Positions 8,044 to 16,298 of a stretch of 64,000 bases of DNA are shown one piece after another (position 1 is the stretch's first letter; each line of letters starts with the position of its first letter). Both the position numbers and the translations under genes were made by a program. Source of the DNA: Sinorhizobium sp. BG8 (GTDB taxonomy: Bacteria > Pseudomonadota > Alphaproteobacteria > Rhizobiales > Rhizobiaceae); NCBI RefSeq assembly GCF_016864555.1, contig NZ_CP044011.1:2313501-2377500 (forward strand), in the 5' to 3' direction. Below the pieces are notes generated by a model. It saw nothing but the letters and a program-made list of their open reading frames with translations. It had not been told where the DNA came from and did no database searches.

Positions 8044-10467
8044 ATGACGAAAAAAACGTCTGTGGCGCATGACAACTTGGCATTCCCGGTTCTGCCTCTA
8101 CGCGACATCGTGGTTTTCCCGCACATGATCGTGCCGCTGTTCGTCGGCCGCGAGAAATCGATCCGCGCACTCGAGGAGGTCATGGGAACCGACAAGCAGA
8201 TCATGCTTGCGACCCAGATCAATGCCGGTGACGACGATCCGGCTACCGACGCGATCTACAAGATCGGTACGGTGGCCAACGTGCTCCAGCTTCTCAAGCT
8301 GCCTGACGGCACCGTGAAGGTGCTGGTGGAGGGCCGCGCACGTGCCGAGATCGACAAGTACACCGATCGTGAGGAATTCTACGAGGCGATGGCGCATGTG
8401 CTGCCGGAGCCGGAAGAGGATCCCGTCGAAGTCGAGGCGCTGGCCCGTTCCGTCGTCTCGGAGTTCGAGAACTACGTAAAGCTCAACAAGAAGATTTCTC
8501 CTGAAGTCGTTGGCGCTGCGAGCCAGATCGAGGATTACTCGAAGCTCGCCGATACCGTCGCGTCCCACCTCTCGATCAAGATCGTCGAGAAGCAGGAGAT
8601 GCTGGAAACGACGAGCGTGAAGCTGCGCCTCGAGAAGGCGCTCGGCTTCATGGAAGGCGAGATCTCTGTCCTGCAGGTGGAAAAGCGCATCCGCTCGCGC
8701 GTCAAGCGCCAGATGGAGAAGACGCAGCGCGAGTACTACCTGAACGAACAGATGAAGGCGATCCAGAAGGAGCTCGGCGACGGCGAGGAAGGCCGCGACG
8801 AGATGGCCGAACTGGAAGAGAAGATCTCCAAGGTCAAGCTTTCCAAGGAAGCGCGTGAGAAGGCCGATGCCGAGCTGAAGAAGCTGCGACAAATGAGCCC
8901 GATGTCCGCCGAGGCAACGGTGGTGCGCAACTACCTCGACTGGCTGACCGGCATTCCGTGGGGCAAGAAGTCCAAGATCAAGACCGACCTCAACCTCGCC
9001 GAGAAGATTCTTGATGAGGATCATTTCGGTCTCGACAAGGTCAAGGAACGCATCGTGGAGTATCTCGCCGTCCAGGCTCGCTCGGCCAAGATCAAGGGCC
9101 CGATCCTGTGCCTCGTCGGTCCTCCCGGCGTCGGCAAGACGTCGCTTGCGAAGTCGATCGCGAAGGCGACCGGCCGCGAGTACATCCGCATGGCGCTCGG
9201 CGGCGTTCGCGACGAAGCCGAGATCCGCGGTCACCGCCGCACCTACATCGGCTCGATGCCCGGCAAGGTCATCCAGTCGATGAAGAAGGCAAAGAAGTCC
9301 AATCCGCTCTTCCTGCTCGACGAGATCGACAAGATGGGCATGGATTTCCGCGGCGACCCGTCGTCGGCCCTGCTCGAGGTGCTGGATCCGGAACAGAACT
9401 CGACCTTCATGGATCACTACCTGGAAGTCGAATACGATCTGTCGAACGTGATGTTCATCACGACGGCCAACACCCTGAACATCCCTGCGCCCCTGATGGA
9501 CCGCATGGAAGTGATCCGTATCGCCGGCTACACCGAAGAGGAAAAGCTGGAGATCGCCAAGCGGCACCTGCTGCCGAAGGCTATCCGCGATCACGCCCTG
9601 CAGCCCAAGGAGTTCTCGGTCACGGACGGCGCCCTGATGGCGGTGATCCAGACCTACACGCGGGAAGCCGGTGTTCGTAACTTCGAGCGCGAACTGATGA
9701 AGCTCGCCCGCAAGGCGGTCACCGAGATCATCAAGGGCAAGACCAAGACCGTTGAAGTCACGGCGGATAACATCCATGACTTCCTGGGCGTTCCGCGCTT
9801 CCGCCACGGCGAAGCCGAACGCGACGATCAGGTCGGCGTGGTTACTGGGCTTGCCTGGACCGAGGTCGGCGGCGAACTGCTGACGATCGAAGGCGTGAGC
9901 CTGCCGGGTGGCAAGGGCCGCATGACGGTGACCGGCAACCTGAAGGACGTGATGAAGGAATCGATTTCCGCAGCGGCCTCCTATGTCCGCTCGCGCGCCG
10001 TCGATTTCGGCATCGAGCCTCCGCGGTTCGACAAGAACGACATCCACGTGCACGTGCCGGAAGGTGCGACGCCGAAGGATGGTCCGTCGGCCGGCGTCGC
10101 AATGGCGACCGCCATCGTCTCCATCATGACCGGCATTCCGGTCTCGAAGGATGTGGCGATGACGGGCGAGATCACGCTTCGCGGACGTGTCCTGCCGATC
10201 GGTGGCCTGAAGGAAAAGCTGCTTGCAGCGCTTCGCGGCGGCATCAAGAAGGTGCTGATCCCGGAAGAGAATGCCAAGGATCTGGCAGACATTCCGGACA
10301 ACGTGAAGAACAACATGGAGATCGTTCCGGTATCCCGAATGGGAGAGGTGATCGAGCATGCGCTGGTCCGCAAGCCGGAGCCGATCGAGTGGGATATGAC
10401 CCAGCAGGCGGCCGCATCCAAGACCGTCGAATCGGCTGATGAGGCGGGCGCTTCGGTTGCTCATTGA
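8044..10467 (+). CDS. lon: ATP-dependent protease Lon (La)
   Basis: An 807-residue LonA protease, normal length. Domains in order: N-terminal substrate-binding domain beginning FPVLPLRDIVVFPHMIVPLF, a long coiled-coil region rich in Lys/Glu (around residues 200-300), AAA+ module with Walker A GPPGVGKTSLAKS and Walker B LFLLDEIDKMG, and the C-terminal protease domain with the catalytic Ser in PKDGPSAGVAM and the partner Lys in the GGLKEKLLAA region. It degrades misfolded and selected regulatory proteins. An upstream ATG at 8029 is in frame, but AAAGGA at 8032-8037 sits six bases before the ATG at 8044, which is chosen. hupB follows after a terminator. Confidence 0.98.
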   Translation: MTKKTSVAHDNLAFPVLPLRDIVVFPHMIVPLFVGREKSIRALEEVMGTDKQIMLATQINAGDDDPATDAIYKIGTVANVLQLLKLPDGTVKVLVEGRARAEIDKYTDREEFYEAMAHVLPEPEEDPVEVEALARSVVSEFENYVKLNKKISPEVVGAASQIEDYSKLADTVASHLSIKIVEKQEMLETTSVKLRLEKALGFMEGEISVLQVEKRIRSRVKRQMEKTQREYYLNEQMKAIQKELGDGEEGRDEMAELEEKISKVKLSKEAREKADAELKKLRQMSPMSAEATVVRNYLDWLTGIPWGKKSKIKTDLNLAEKILDEDHFGLDKVKERIVEYLAVQARSAKIKGPILCLVGPPGVGKTSLAKSIAKATGREYIRMALGGVRDEAEIRGHRRTYIGSMPGKVIQSMKKAKKSNPLFLLDEIDKMGMDFRGDPSSALLEVLDPEQNSTFMDHYLEVEYDLSNVMFITTANTLNIPAPLMDRMEVIRIAGYTEEEKLEIAKRHLLPKAIRDHALQPKEFSVTDGALMAVIQTYTREAGVRNFERELMKLARKAVTEIIKGKTKTVEVTADNIHDFLGVPRFRHGEAERDDQVGVVTGLAWTEVGGELLTIEGVSLPGGKGRMTVTGNLKDVMKESISAAASYVRSRAVDFGIEPPRFDKNDIHVHVPEGATPKDGPSAGVAMATAIVSIMTGIPVSKDVAMTGEITLRGRVLPIGGLKEKLLAALRGGIKKVLIPEENAKDLADIPDNVKNNMEIVPVSRMGEVIEHALVRKPEPIEWDMTQQAAASKTVESADEAGASVAH

Positions 10468-10512
10468 GCGTTGATGGCCCCCATTCGGGCCCGCGCAACG
10501 AACCAAAACGCG

Positions 10513-10542
10513 AAAGACCGGCAATTTTTGCCGGTCTTTTTT
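10513..10542 (+). terminator. Rho-independent terminator of lon
   Basis: Twelve-base perfect stem AAAGACCGGCAA / TTGCCGGTCTTT with a TTT loop and a run of six T within and after the 3' arm. It starts 46 bases after the lon stop codon. Confidence 0.9.
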
Positions 10543-10673
10543 GTTTGAAGGTTGCAAAAAGCTTGGATTCTGAGGGGGTACAGCGCAAATACGGTTGCGG
10601 CAGACATGGCGATGCGTATTCTGCCCCCGACTTGTATTTGAGTCGTTTCGAACCGTAAGAAAGGGGTGGAAAC

Positions 10674-10946
10674 ATGAACAAGAATGAACTCGTGTCCGCA
10701 GTGGCTGAGAAGTCTGGCCTGTCGAAGACGGATGCAGCGTCCGCTGTCGACGCCGTATTTGACACCATCCAGGGCGAACTCAAGAACGGCGGCGATGTTC
10801 GCCTTGTCGGTTTCGGTAATTTCTCCGTATCGCGCCGCGAAGCCTCTAAGGGGCGCAACCTGTCGACCGGCGCCGAGATCGAGATTCCTGCACGCAACGT
10901 GCCGAAGTTCTCGGCCGGCAAGGGCCTGAAGGACGCCGTCAACTAA
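10674..10946 (+). CDS. hupB: DNA-binding protein HU-beta
   Basis: A 90-residue histone-like protein of exact HU length. Matches include the N-terminal [18 protein letters not shown] dimerisation helices, the [10 protein letters not shown] strand of the HU/IHF signature, and the beta-arm region with a proline ([17 protein letters not shown]) that inserts into the minor groove. HU bends and compacts DNA and assists replication, recombination and transcription. An AAGGGGTGGA ribosome-binding site precedes the ATG. The lon-hupB order is standard in this bacterial group. Confidence 0.97.
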   Translation: MNKNELVSAVAEKSGLSKTDAASAVDAVFDTIQGELKNGGDVRLVGFGNFSVSRREASKGRNLSTGAEIEIPARNVPKFSAGKGLKDAVN

Positions 10947-10997
10947 TTGACGGCAATGCCGACGCCGTGCTTGCACGGCGATCAGCTCGGAGAGTTG

Positions 10998-11022
10998 GGG
11001 TCCGGTTTTCCGGGCCCTTTTT
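10998..11022 (+). terminator. Rho-independent terminator downstream of hupB
   Basis: Stem GGGTCCGG / CCGGGCCC (one U-G pair in RNA) with a TTTT loop, then TTTTT. It is 51 bases after the hupB stop and ends 11 bases before the PHO box of the next gene. Confidence 0.8.
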
Positions 11023-11032
11023 CTTTGTTCTC

Positions 11033-11061
11033 CTGTCATCTCACTGTCATGCATCTGTAAC
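11033..11061 (+). promoter_or_regulatory. Tandem PHO box (PhoB binding site)
   Basis: Three heptamers in register every 11 bases: CTGTCAT (11033), CTGTCAT (11044) and CTGTAAC (11055), separated by CTCA and GCAT. This is the PhoB direct-repeat architecture; the first two repeats match the alphaproteobacterial consensus exactly. It lies 54 bases upstream of the ATG of the exported phytase-like gene, the right distance to activate its promoter under phosphate limitation. Confidence 0.85.
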
Positions 11062-11114
11062 ATGCAGGCGCCAGAAACCCCGTGTTTCCTGCAACGGGAT
11101 CTGGGAGAATTCAT

Positions 11115-13307
11115 ATGAAGACCCGTACTATCATCGCCGTCGTCACGGCCGCTCTTGCTGCCTCCACGGCATCCATTGCCCATGCCGAACCGGTATTCAA
11201 TCGCATTGCGTCCTTCGCCGTCGCCGACAACCTGCCGGCGGACGCGGACCAAAAGAGCCCGACCTCTTCGGAGATCATTGCTGCGAGCAACGATGGCAAC
11301 ACGCTCGTCTATTCCGACAGCCCGTTCAAGGCGATCGGCTTCATCGACATCACCGATGCGACGGCCCCCAAGGCGGGCGGAATTGTCTCCTTCGAAGGCG
11401 AGCCGACCTCCGTGGCGATTGCCGGAGCCAAGGCCCTCGTTGCTGTCAATACGCGCAAGAGCTTTGTGGAGCCGTCCGGCTTTCTGGCGACCGTCGACAT
11501 AGCCTCGAAGAAGATCGAGGAGCGTTGCGATCTGGGCGGCCAGCCGGATTCCGTTGCGGTCAACAAGGACCGCACCCTTGCTGCGATCGCGATAGAGAAT
11601 GAGCGCGACGAAGAGGTCAATGACGGCGACTTGCCGCAGATGCCGGCCGGTGATCTGGTCCTCCTGTCGCTCAAGGATGGCGTTGCCGACTGCGGCTCGA
11701 TCAAGCATGTCACGCTGACCGGCCTGGCCGACGTTGCCGGCGAAGATCCGGAACCGGAATTCGTTTCCTTCAACAGCCTCGACGAAGTTGCGCTGACGCT
11801 GCAGGAGAACAACTACATCGTCATCATCGACGGAAAGACCGGCACGGTGAAGAACCACTTCTCCGCCGGTAAGGTGAGCCTCGAAGGCGTCGACACGAGG
11901 AAGGACGGTGCGCTGAAGTTCACCGGCGAGGTCAAGGACGTCGCCCGCGAGCCCGACGCCGTCAAGTGGCTCGACGACAACCGCCTCGTTGTTGCCAATG
12001 AAGGCGACTGGAAGGGCGGCGCGCGCGGCTTCACGATCTTCAGCAAGGACGGCAAGGTCCTTTACGAGAACGGCGCCGCCTTCGAGCGTGAGATCGCCAA
12101 GATCGGTCACTACCCGGACAAGCGCAACAAGAAGGGCATCGAGCCGGAAGGTCTGGAAGCCGCCAAGTTCGGCGATGACAGCCTCTTCTTCGTGCTCGCC
12201 GAGCGCGCCTCCGTCGTCGGCGTCTACAAGGACACTGGCGCGGAGCCTGAGCTTCTCCAGCTCCTGCCATCGGGTGTAAGCCCGGAGGGTGCCGTTGCCA
12301 TCCCGAGCCGCAACCTCCTGGTGACAGCCAACGAAGCCGATCTCGTCGAAGACGGCGGCGCGCGTTCGCATGTCATGATCTATGAGCGCGGCGAAGGCGA
12401 AGCTACCTATCCGCAGATCGTTTCGACCGAGAAGGACGGCGAGCTGATCGGCTTCGGCGCTCTCTCTGGTCTCGCACCGGTCAAGGATAAGCCGGGCACG
12501 CTCGTCGCCGTCAACGATTCCTTCTACGCCTCGCAGCCGACGATCTTCACGATCGACGCGACGCAGAAGCCGGCGAAGATCGTTGATGCGCTCCGTATCA
12601 CTCGCAACGGTGCGGCCGCCCAGAAGCTCGACAGCGAAGGCGTGACGCCGGACGGCGAGGGCGGCTACTGGCTCGCCAATGAAGGCGACGCCGACAAGCT
12701 CTATGCCCACGCGATCATCCACGTGAACGAGAAGGGAGAGATCGACAAGGAGATCGCCATTCCCGCCGAGTTGCGCGCCCACGAGAAGCGCTTTGGCTTC
12801 GAAGGCATCACCAGCATCGGCGAAGGCGACGAGCAGGTGCTCTGGATGGCCGTCCAGCGCGAATGGGGTGACGACGAGAAGGGCTTCGTGAAGCTCGTCT
12901 CCTACAAGCCGTCGTCCAAGGAATGGGGCGCCGTGCGCTACCCGCTCGAAAAGACCGAGAGCGGCTGGGTCGGCCTTTCGGAAATCACCGTCAACGGCGA
13001 CTACGCCTACCTGATCGAACGAGACAACCTGATCGGCAAGGCTGCCCAGCTGAAAAAGATCTACCGTGTCCCCGTTGCCGATCTGAAGCCGGCCAAGCTG
13101 GGAGAGACGCTGCCGGTGGTGAGAAAAGAGGAGGTCCGCGACCTGATCCCGGATCTCAAGGCACTGAACGGCTATGTCGTCGACAAGGTCGAGGGCTTCA
13201 CGATCGATGCCGCCGGAAACGGCTACGTGGTGACCGACAACGACGGCGTGGACGATTCATCGGGCGAGACGCTGTTCTTTACGATCGGTCCCGTCAACGC
13301 GATGTAA
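11115..13307 (+). CDS. Exported esterase-like protein of the phytase family, predicted phosphate-starvation induced
   Basis: A 730-residue exported protein. Residues 1-24 are a signal peptide ending AHA. The N-terminal half reads as beta-propeller-like repeats (SVAVNKDRTLAAIAIENERDE, PEFVSFNSLDEVAL, REPDAVKWLDDNRLVVANEGD), as in the choice-of-anchor/alkaline-phosphatase-associated propellers. The C-terminal third (from about SLAPVKDKPGTLVAVNDSF) matches the esterase-like domain found with bacterial phytases (DSEGVTPDGEGGYWLANEG, GFEGITSIGEGDE). It probably acts on phosphoesters in the periplasm, in agreement with the PHO box directly upstream. An in-frame ATG at 11082 is ignored because the signal peptide and GGGAGA site fit the ATG at 11115. 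A strong terminator follows; the gene is monocistronic. Confidence 0.85.
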   Translation: MKTRTIIAVVTAALAASTASIAHAEPVFNRIASFAVADNLPADADQKSPTSSEIIAASNDGNTLVYSDSPFKAIGFIDITDATAPKAGGIVSFEGEPTSVAIAGAKALVAVNTRKSFVEPSGFLATVDIASKKIEERCDLGGQPDSVAVNKDRTLAAIAIENERDEEVNDGDLPQMPAGDLVLLSLKDGVADCGSIKHVTLTGLADVAGEDPEPEFVSFNSLDEVALTLQENNYIVIIDGKTGTVKNHFSAGKVSLEGVDTRKDGALKFTGEVKDVAREPDAVKWLDDNRLVVANEGDWKGGARGFTIFSKDGKVLYENGAAFEREIAKIGHYPDKRNKKGIEPEGLEAAKFGDDSLFFVLAERASVVGVYKDTGAEPELLQLLPSGVSPEGAVAIPSRNLLVTANEADLVEDGGARSHVMIYERGEGEATYPQIVSTEKDGELIGFGALSGLAPVKDKPGTLVAVNDSFYASQPTIFTIDATQKPAKIVDALRITRNGAAAQKLDSEGVTPDGEGGYWLANEGDADKLYAHAIIHVNEKGEIDKEIAIPAELRAHEKRFGFEGITSIGEGDEQVLWMAVQREWGDDEKGFVKLVSYKPSSKEWGAVRYPLEKTESGWVGLSEITVNGDYAYLIERDNLIGKAAQLKKIYRVPVADLKPAKLGETLPVVRKEEVRDLIPDLKALNGYVVDKVEGFTIDAAGNGYVVTDNDGVDDSSGETLFFTIGPVNAM

Positions 13308-13322
13308 GCGGGCATGAAACGG

Positions 13323-13354
13323 AAAACGCCGGGATTAGCGTCCCGGCGTTTTTT
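13323..13354 (+). terminator. Rho-independent terminator of the phytase-like gene
   Basis: Twelve-base perfect stem AAAACGCCGGGA / TCCCGGCGTTTT, six-base loop and a run of T; begins 16 bases after the stop codon. The A-run on the 5' side could make it act on the opposite strand as well, for the convergent MarR gene. Confidence 0.9.
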
Positions 13355-13449
13355 GGGTTGGAAGAGACCACCGATACCTTGCTGCAGCCGTATGAAATAG
13401 AGATCGCGCCAGCTCCGGGTGTATCGCTCGTAGAGGCCGGCGGCGACCT

Positions 13450-13920
13450 TCAAACCGCCGTCTTGGTAACCGGACCCCTGAGGTCGCGTTCCTGTTGCAT
13501 CTTCTCTGTGCGTTCGCTGAGGCAGGTGATGATTTCTGCCAGCTGGCTCCTCTGGGAGTCGTCCAGAGCCGCGAAGATCGCGTCCAATGTCTTGTGTTGA
13601 GGTTGCTGCGCTGCGTTGATCACCGTTCGGCCCGTCTCCGTTATGGAAACGATCTTTGCACGGCGATCCTTCGGGTCCGGTTGCCGGATCACCAGATTGT
13701 CTCTCTCCAGACCGTCTATGGCTTCCGTCACAGTGCGGGGGGCAAACCCGAGAGCACTGGCGATGTCGGTGGAGCGCTGCGGCCCCTGACATTCGAGCAG
13801 CAGCAGAAACTTGCTGCGCGCCAGCGAGACGCCTTCGTCCATCATGCACTCGTTCACCAGGCGGCTAACCTGATGGTACAGCTTGAACATGCCCTGGGCG
13901 ATGTCGATGGTGGAGCTCAT
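13450..13920 (-). CDS. MarR-family transcriptional regulator
   Basis: A 156-residue protein of typical MarR length with winged-helix motifs: RSTDIASALGFAPRTVTEAIDGL (helix-turn-helix region) and the wing DPKDRRAKIVSITETGR. MarR proteins are dimeric repressors that usually respond to small ligands. The frame stays open upstream to 14049, but a consensus promoter overlaps that stretch (TTGACA at 13950-13955, TATATT at 13927-13932, minus strand) and places the transcription start at or next to the ATG at 13918-13920, so the short start is chosen and the mRNA may be leaderless. Its target is unclear: it is convergent with the phytase-like gene and downstream of the two-component pair on the same strand. 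Confidence 0.9.
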   Translation of the reverse strand: MSSTIDIAQGMFKLYHQVSRLVNECMMDEGVSLARSKFLLLLECQGPQRSTDIASALGFAPRTVTEAIDGLERDNLVIRQPDPKDRRAKIVSITETGRTVINAAQQPQHKTLDAIFAALDDSQRSQLAEIITCLSERTEKMQQERDLRGPVTKTAV

Positions 13921-13926
13921 CGTTCC

Positions 13927-13955
13927 AATATAGGTTTGATGAGGTACCATGTCAA
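13927..13955 (-). promoter_or_regulatory. Consensus sigma-70 promoter of the marR gene
   Basis: On the minus strand TTGACA, a 17-base spacer and TATATT. The -10 ends only six bases before the ATG at 13918-13920, so initiation would fall at the start codon itself. Upstream (13984-14009) lies an inverted repeat ATCACG/CGTGAT enclosing GTTC-AGT-GAAC, a possible autoregulatory operator. Confidence 0.65.
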
Positions 13956-14117
13956 ATAAGGTGATATGTTTGCCGCAGAAGCGATCACGTTCAGTGAACA
14001 ATCCGTGATGGATCGAGGCGGAGTGGGCGAGGGGCCCAGGCGTCAGCATGGTTCCATACGACCACGCGCCGCTTCGGGTCCGACCAGCGTATGGATGTGA
14101 TTAGAGCGCGTTGCGTT

Positions 14118-15370
14118 CTAGGCTTCCGCCTGGGCGCCGGGCAGAACGACCACCTGGCGCAGCCCGCCTTCGGGGCGGTTGGCTATTTCGAGCGTACCAC
14201 CATTCTTGGCAATGATTTCGCGCGAAATGGCGAGCCCAAGGCCTGCGCCCGGGTGAAACTTGCGGCGCGCCTCGTCCACGCGGAAGAATGGCTCGAATAC
14301 GCGATGGATCATCGGCTCTGGTATGCCGGGACCATCATCCTCGAAAATGACGCGGACGCTGTCGGGCGCGGCCTTGACCGTGACACGCACACCGCCGCCG
14401 TGCGTTGCGGCGTTGACGGCCAGGTTTCTCACGGCACGCTTGAGGGCAAGGGGCATGGCAAGGGCGGTAGCGGGGGCGGCCTCTGCGACTGCCGCGTCAT
14501 GGCCGAGGTCACGGATCTCGCGGACGACTTCCTGCACCATCCTGTCGATGCGGACCGGCTGGCGGGAATCGTCACTCACCTCTTCGCGCACCAGCCTGAT
14601 GGCGCTATCGGCGATGCGATCGAGTTCGTCGATGTCCTTTAGCCAGAACTCCCGTTCATCGTCGTCGAAAAACTCTGCGCGAAGGCGCATGCGGGTCATG
14701 GGGGTGCGCAGGTCATGTCCGGCGGCGGCGATCAGGCGCATGCGGCTCTCCACGGCGGCATTCAGCCTTCTGGAGAGGCGGTTTATCGCGCCCGCCGTCA
14801 CGCGAACTTCGGGTGGCCCTTTTCGGGAATGACCGGAATTGTTCCGTCCGGCCCGATCGACGAGATCGTGCTTTCCAGCATGCGGAAAGGCTGCATCATG
14901 CGTCTTGCGCTGTAGATGGCGATGGCGCCGACCCCGACGGCGATGACGGTCAGGTAGAGTGTCAGCGATTTCCAGGGAAAGCTCGGCCGGTGCGGAAACG
15001 CCAGATAGGCCCATTGGTTGTCGGGAAGCTTGACCGCAAGCCTTGACCGTCCACTGGCACGGTCCTCAAGAACGACAACCTCCGTGCCCTTACGGATCTC
15101 GCGAACTGTCTTGCCGATCCTCTCGCTCACATCGGGCTTGACGCTGGCGTCGTCCGGCCTGCCACCGATCTCGACGCCCGCGGTACGCGCCGCCTCCGGG
15201 GATACCTTGAACAGGTCGAGGGCGAGAAGCGCCTTCTCCGCCATGGCCCGACCGAACTGGTCCTCGCCGGGGCCCCGGGCAAGCGAGGATGTGATTACGG
15301 CGGCGAGGACGACGACGCCGATCACCGAGGCGATCAGAAGCGCTGCAAAACGGGTGGTCAGGGAGCCCAT
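14118..15370 (-). pseudogene. Sensor histidine kinase (EnvZ-like), single-base frameshift
   Basis: Two minus-strand frames make one kinase of about 417 residues. The 5' frame has TM1 (residues about 8-30), a periplasmic loop, TM2 (about 130-155, SLTLYLTVIAVGVGAIAIYSA) and the start of a HAMP linker. The 3' frame has the end of the HAMP, the H-box RLIAAAGHDLRTPMTR with the phospho-accepting His, the N-box (NLAVNAATHGGG), G1 (EDDGPGIPE), F-box and G2 (GAGLGLAIS). The frames join near 14811-14823: GPPEV is read as GHPKF because one base is missing beside GGG/CCC runs. It starts three bases after the response-regulator stop, so the two are one operon. If the frameshift is real, the kinase loses its catalytic half. 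Confidence 0.85.
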
Positions 15371-15373
15371 GGC

Positions 15374-16090
15374 TTAGCCGTGAACTTTCTCGACGGGAGC
15401 CGAAAACTGATAACCGCCGTTGCGTACGGTCTTGAACAGGCGGAATACTCCGCCGTCGCCGAGCTTGCGGCGGAGCCGGCTGACCAGCACGTCGATGGAG
15501 CGGTCGAACGGCTCGGCGCTGCGGCCCTGCGTGAGGTCCAGCAGAGAATCTCGGGAAAGCACGCGGCCCGGGCGCTCCAGGAATGCGATCAGCAGCTCGA
15601 ACTCGCCACCCGTCAGGTCGATCTCGCTTCCGTCCGGATCGAGAACGACCCGGGTCTGCGTGTCGACGCTGAAGCCGGAGAAGCGGTAGATCTCAGGACC
15701 CGTCTTCTCAGGCTCTGCCCGTCCGCGCCTCAGAACGGCTTTTATTCTCGCGGCGAGTTCGCGCGGGTTGAAGGGCTTGCCGAGATAGTCGTCGGCTCCA
15801 AGTTCCAGGCCAATGATCCGGTCCACGTCTTCCTTGAGCGCGGTAAGCAGGATGACGCCAATGTCCGAGCGCTCGTTGCGCAGCCACCGGCATATGTCGA
15901 GCCCGGATCCGTCCGGGAGCATCACATCGAGGACGACGAGGTCTATCCGGTGCTCCTTGAGGCGCGCCTCGCATTCGCGCCTGTCGGCCGCAAGCGTTAC
16001 GCGGAACCCTTGTCCGTCCAGGTATTTTCCGAGTAGCCGGCGAATTTCGAGGTCGTCGTCGACGACGAGAAGGTGAGGTGCGTGTTCCAT
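15374..16090 (-). CDS. OmpR/PhoB-family response regulator
   Basis: A 238-residue two-domain regulator. The receiver domain has the acidic pocket VVDDDLE, phospho-acceptor Asp in VLDVMLPDGSG, the Thr of LLTALKE and the Lys of GKPFNPRELAAR. The C-terminal winged helix (FELLIAFLERPGRVLSRDSLLDL, RSIDVLVSRLRRKLGD, VRNGGYQF) is of OmpR type. The start MEHAPHLL is preceded by GGGAAGG. It is the first gene of a minus-strand operon with the kinase three bases downstream. Signal and regulon are unknown; sequence pattern and partner suggest an OmpR/EnvZ-like envelope-stress or acid/osmotic sensor. Confidence 0.93.
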   Translation of the reverse strand: MEHAPHLLVVDDDLEIRRLLGKYLDGQGFRVTLAADRRECEARLKEHRIDLVVLDVMLPDGSGLDICRWLRNERSDIGVILLTALKEDVDRIIGLELGADDYLGKPFNPRELAARIKAVLRRGRAEPEKTGPEIYRFSGFSVDTQTRVVLDPDGSEIDLTGGEFELLIAFLERPGRVLSRDSLLDLTQGRSAEPFDRSIDVLVSRLRRKLGDGGVFRLFKTVRNGGYQFSAPVEKVHG

Positions 16091-16298
16091 GCCTTCCCTA
16101 TAGCAGCGGCTTCCGGAAAAGTGCATGGCCATCGCCGTGCGCGCGGCACCCGAATTGTTGCGGATCGTTGTGCCTGCGGTGATGGAAACGTTCGGATACA
16201 AAAAATTCGGGCCGCCGGAAACAAACGTGGCGGCAAAAAAGCGTGGGCAGGCAGACGCGAGCATTGACCCCGGCGCTCCCGCGGGGCGATTGTCCCGC

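Noticed and set aside
8098-10557. A very long antisense open frame (over 800 codons) opposite lon
   Set aside because: The sense gene is certain. High-GC codon bias leaves one antisense frame free of stops; the translation is rich in His, Asp and Arg and has no recognisable domain.
10955-11022. A tRNA-like arrangement (AGCTCGGAGAG and paired arms) after hupB
   Set aside because: No complete cloverleaf or T-arm could be drawn; the pairs are explained by the hupB terminator.
10461-12782. Long antisense open frame opposite hupB and the phytase-like gene
   Set aside because: Same codon-bias shadow; it crosses two real terminators and the PHO box.
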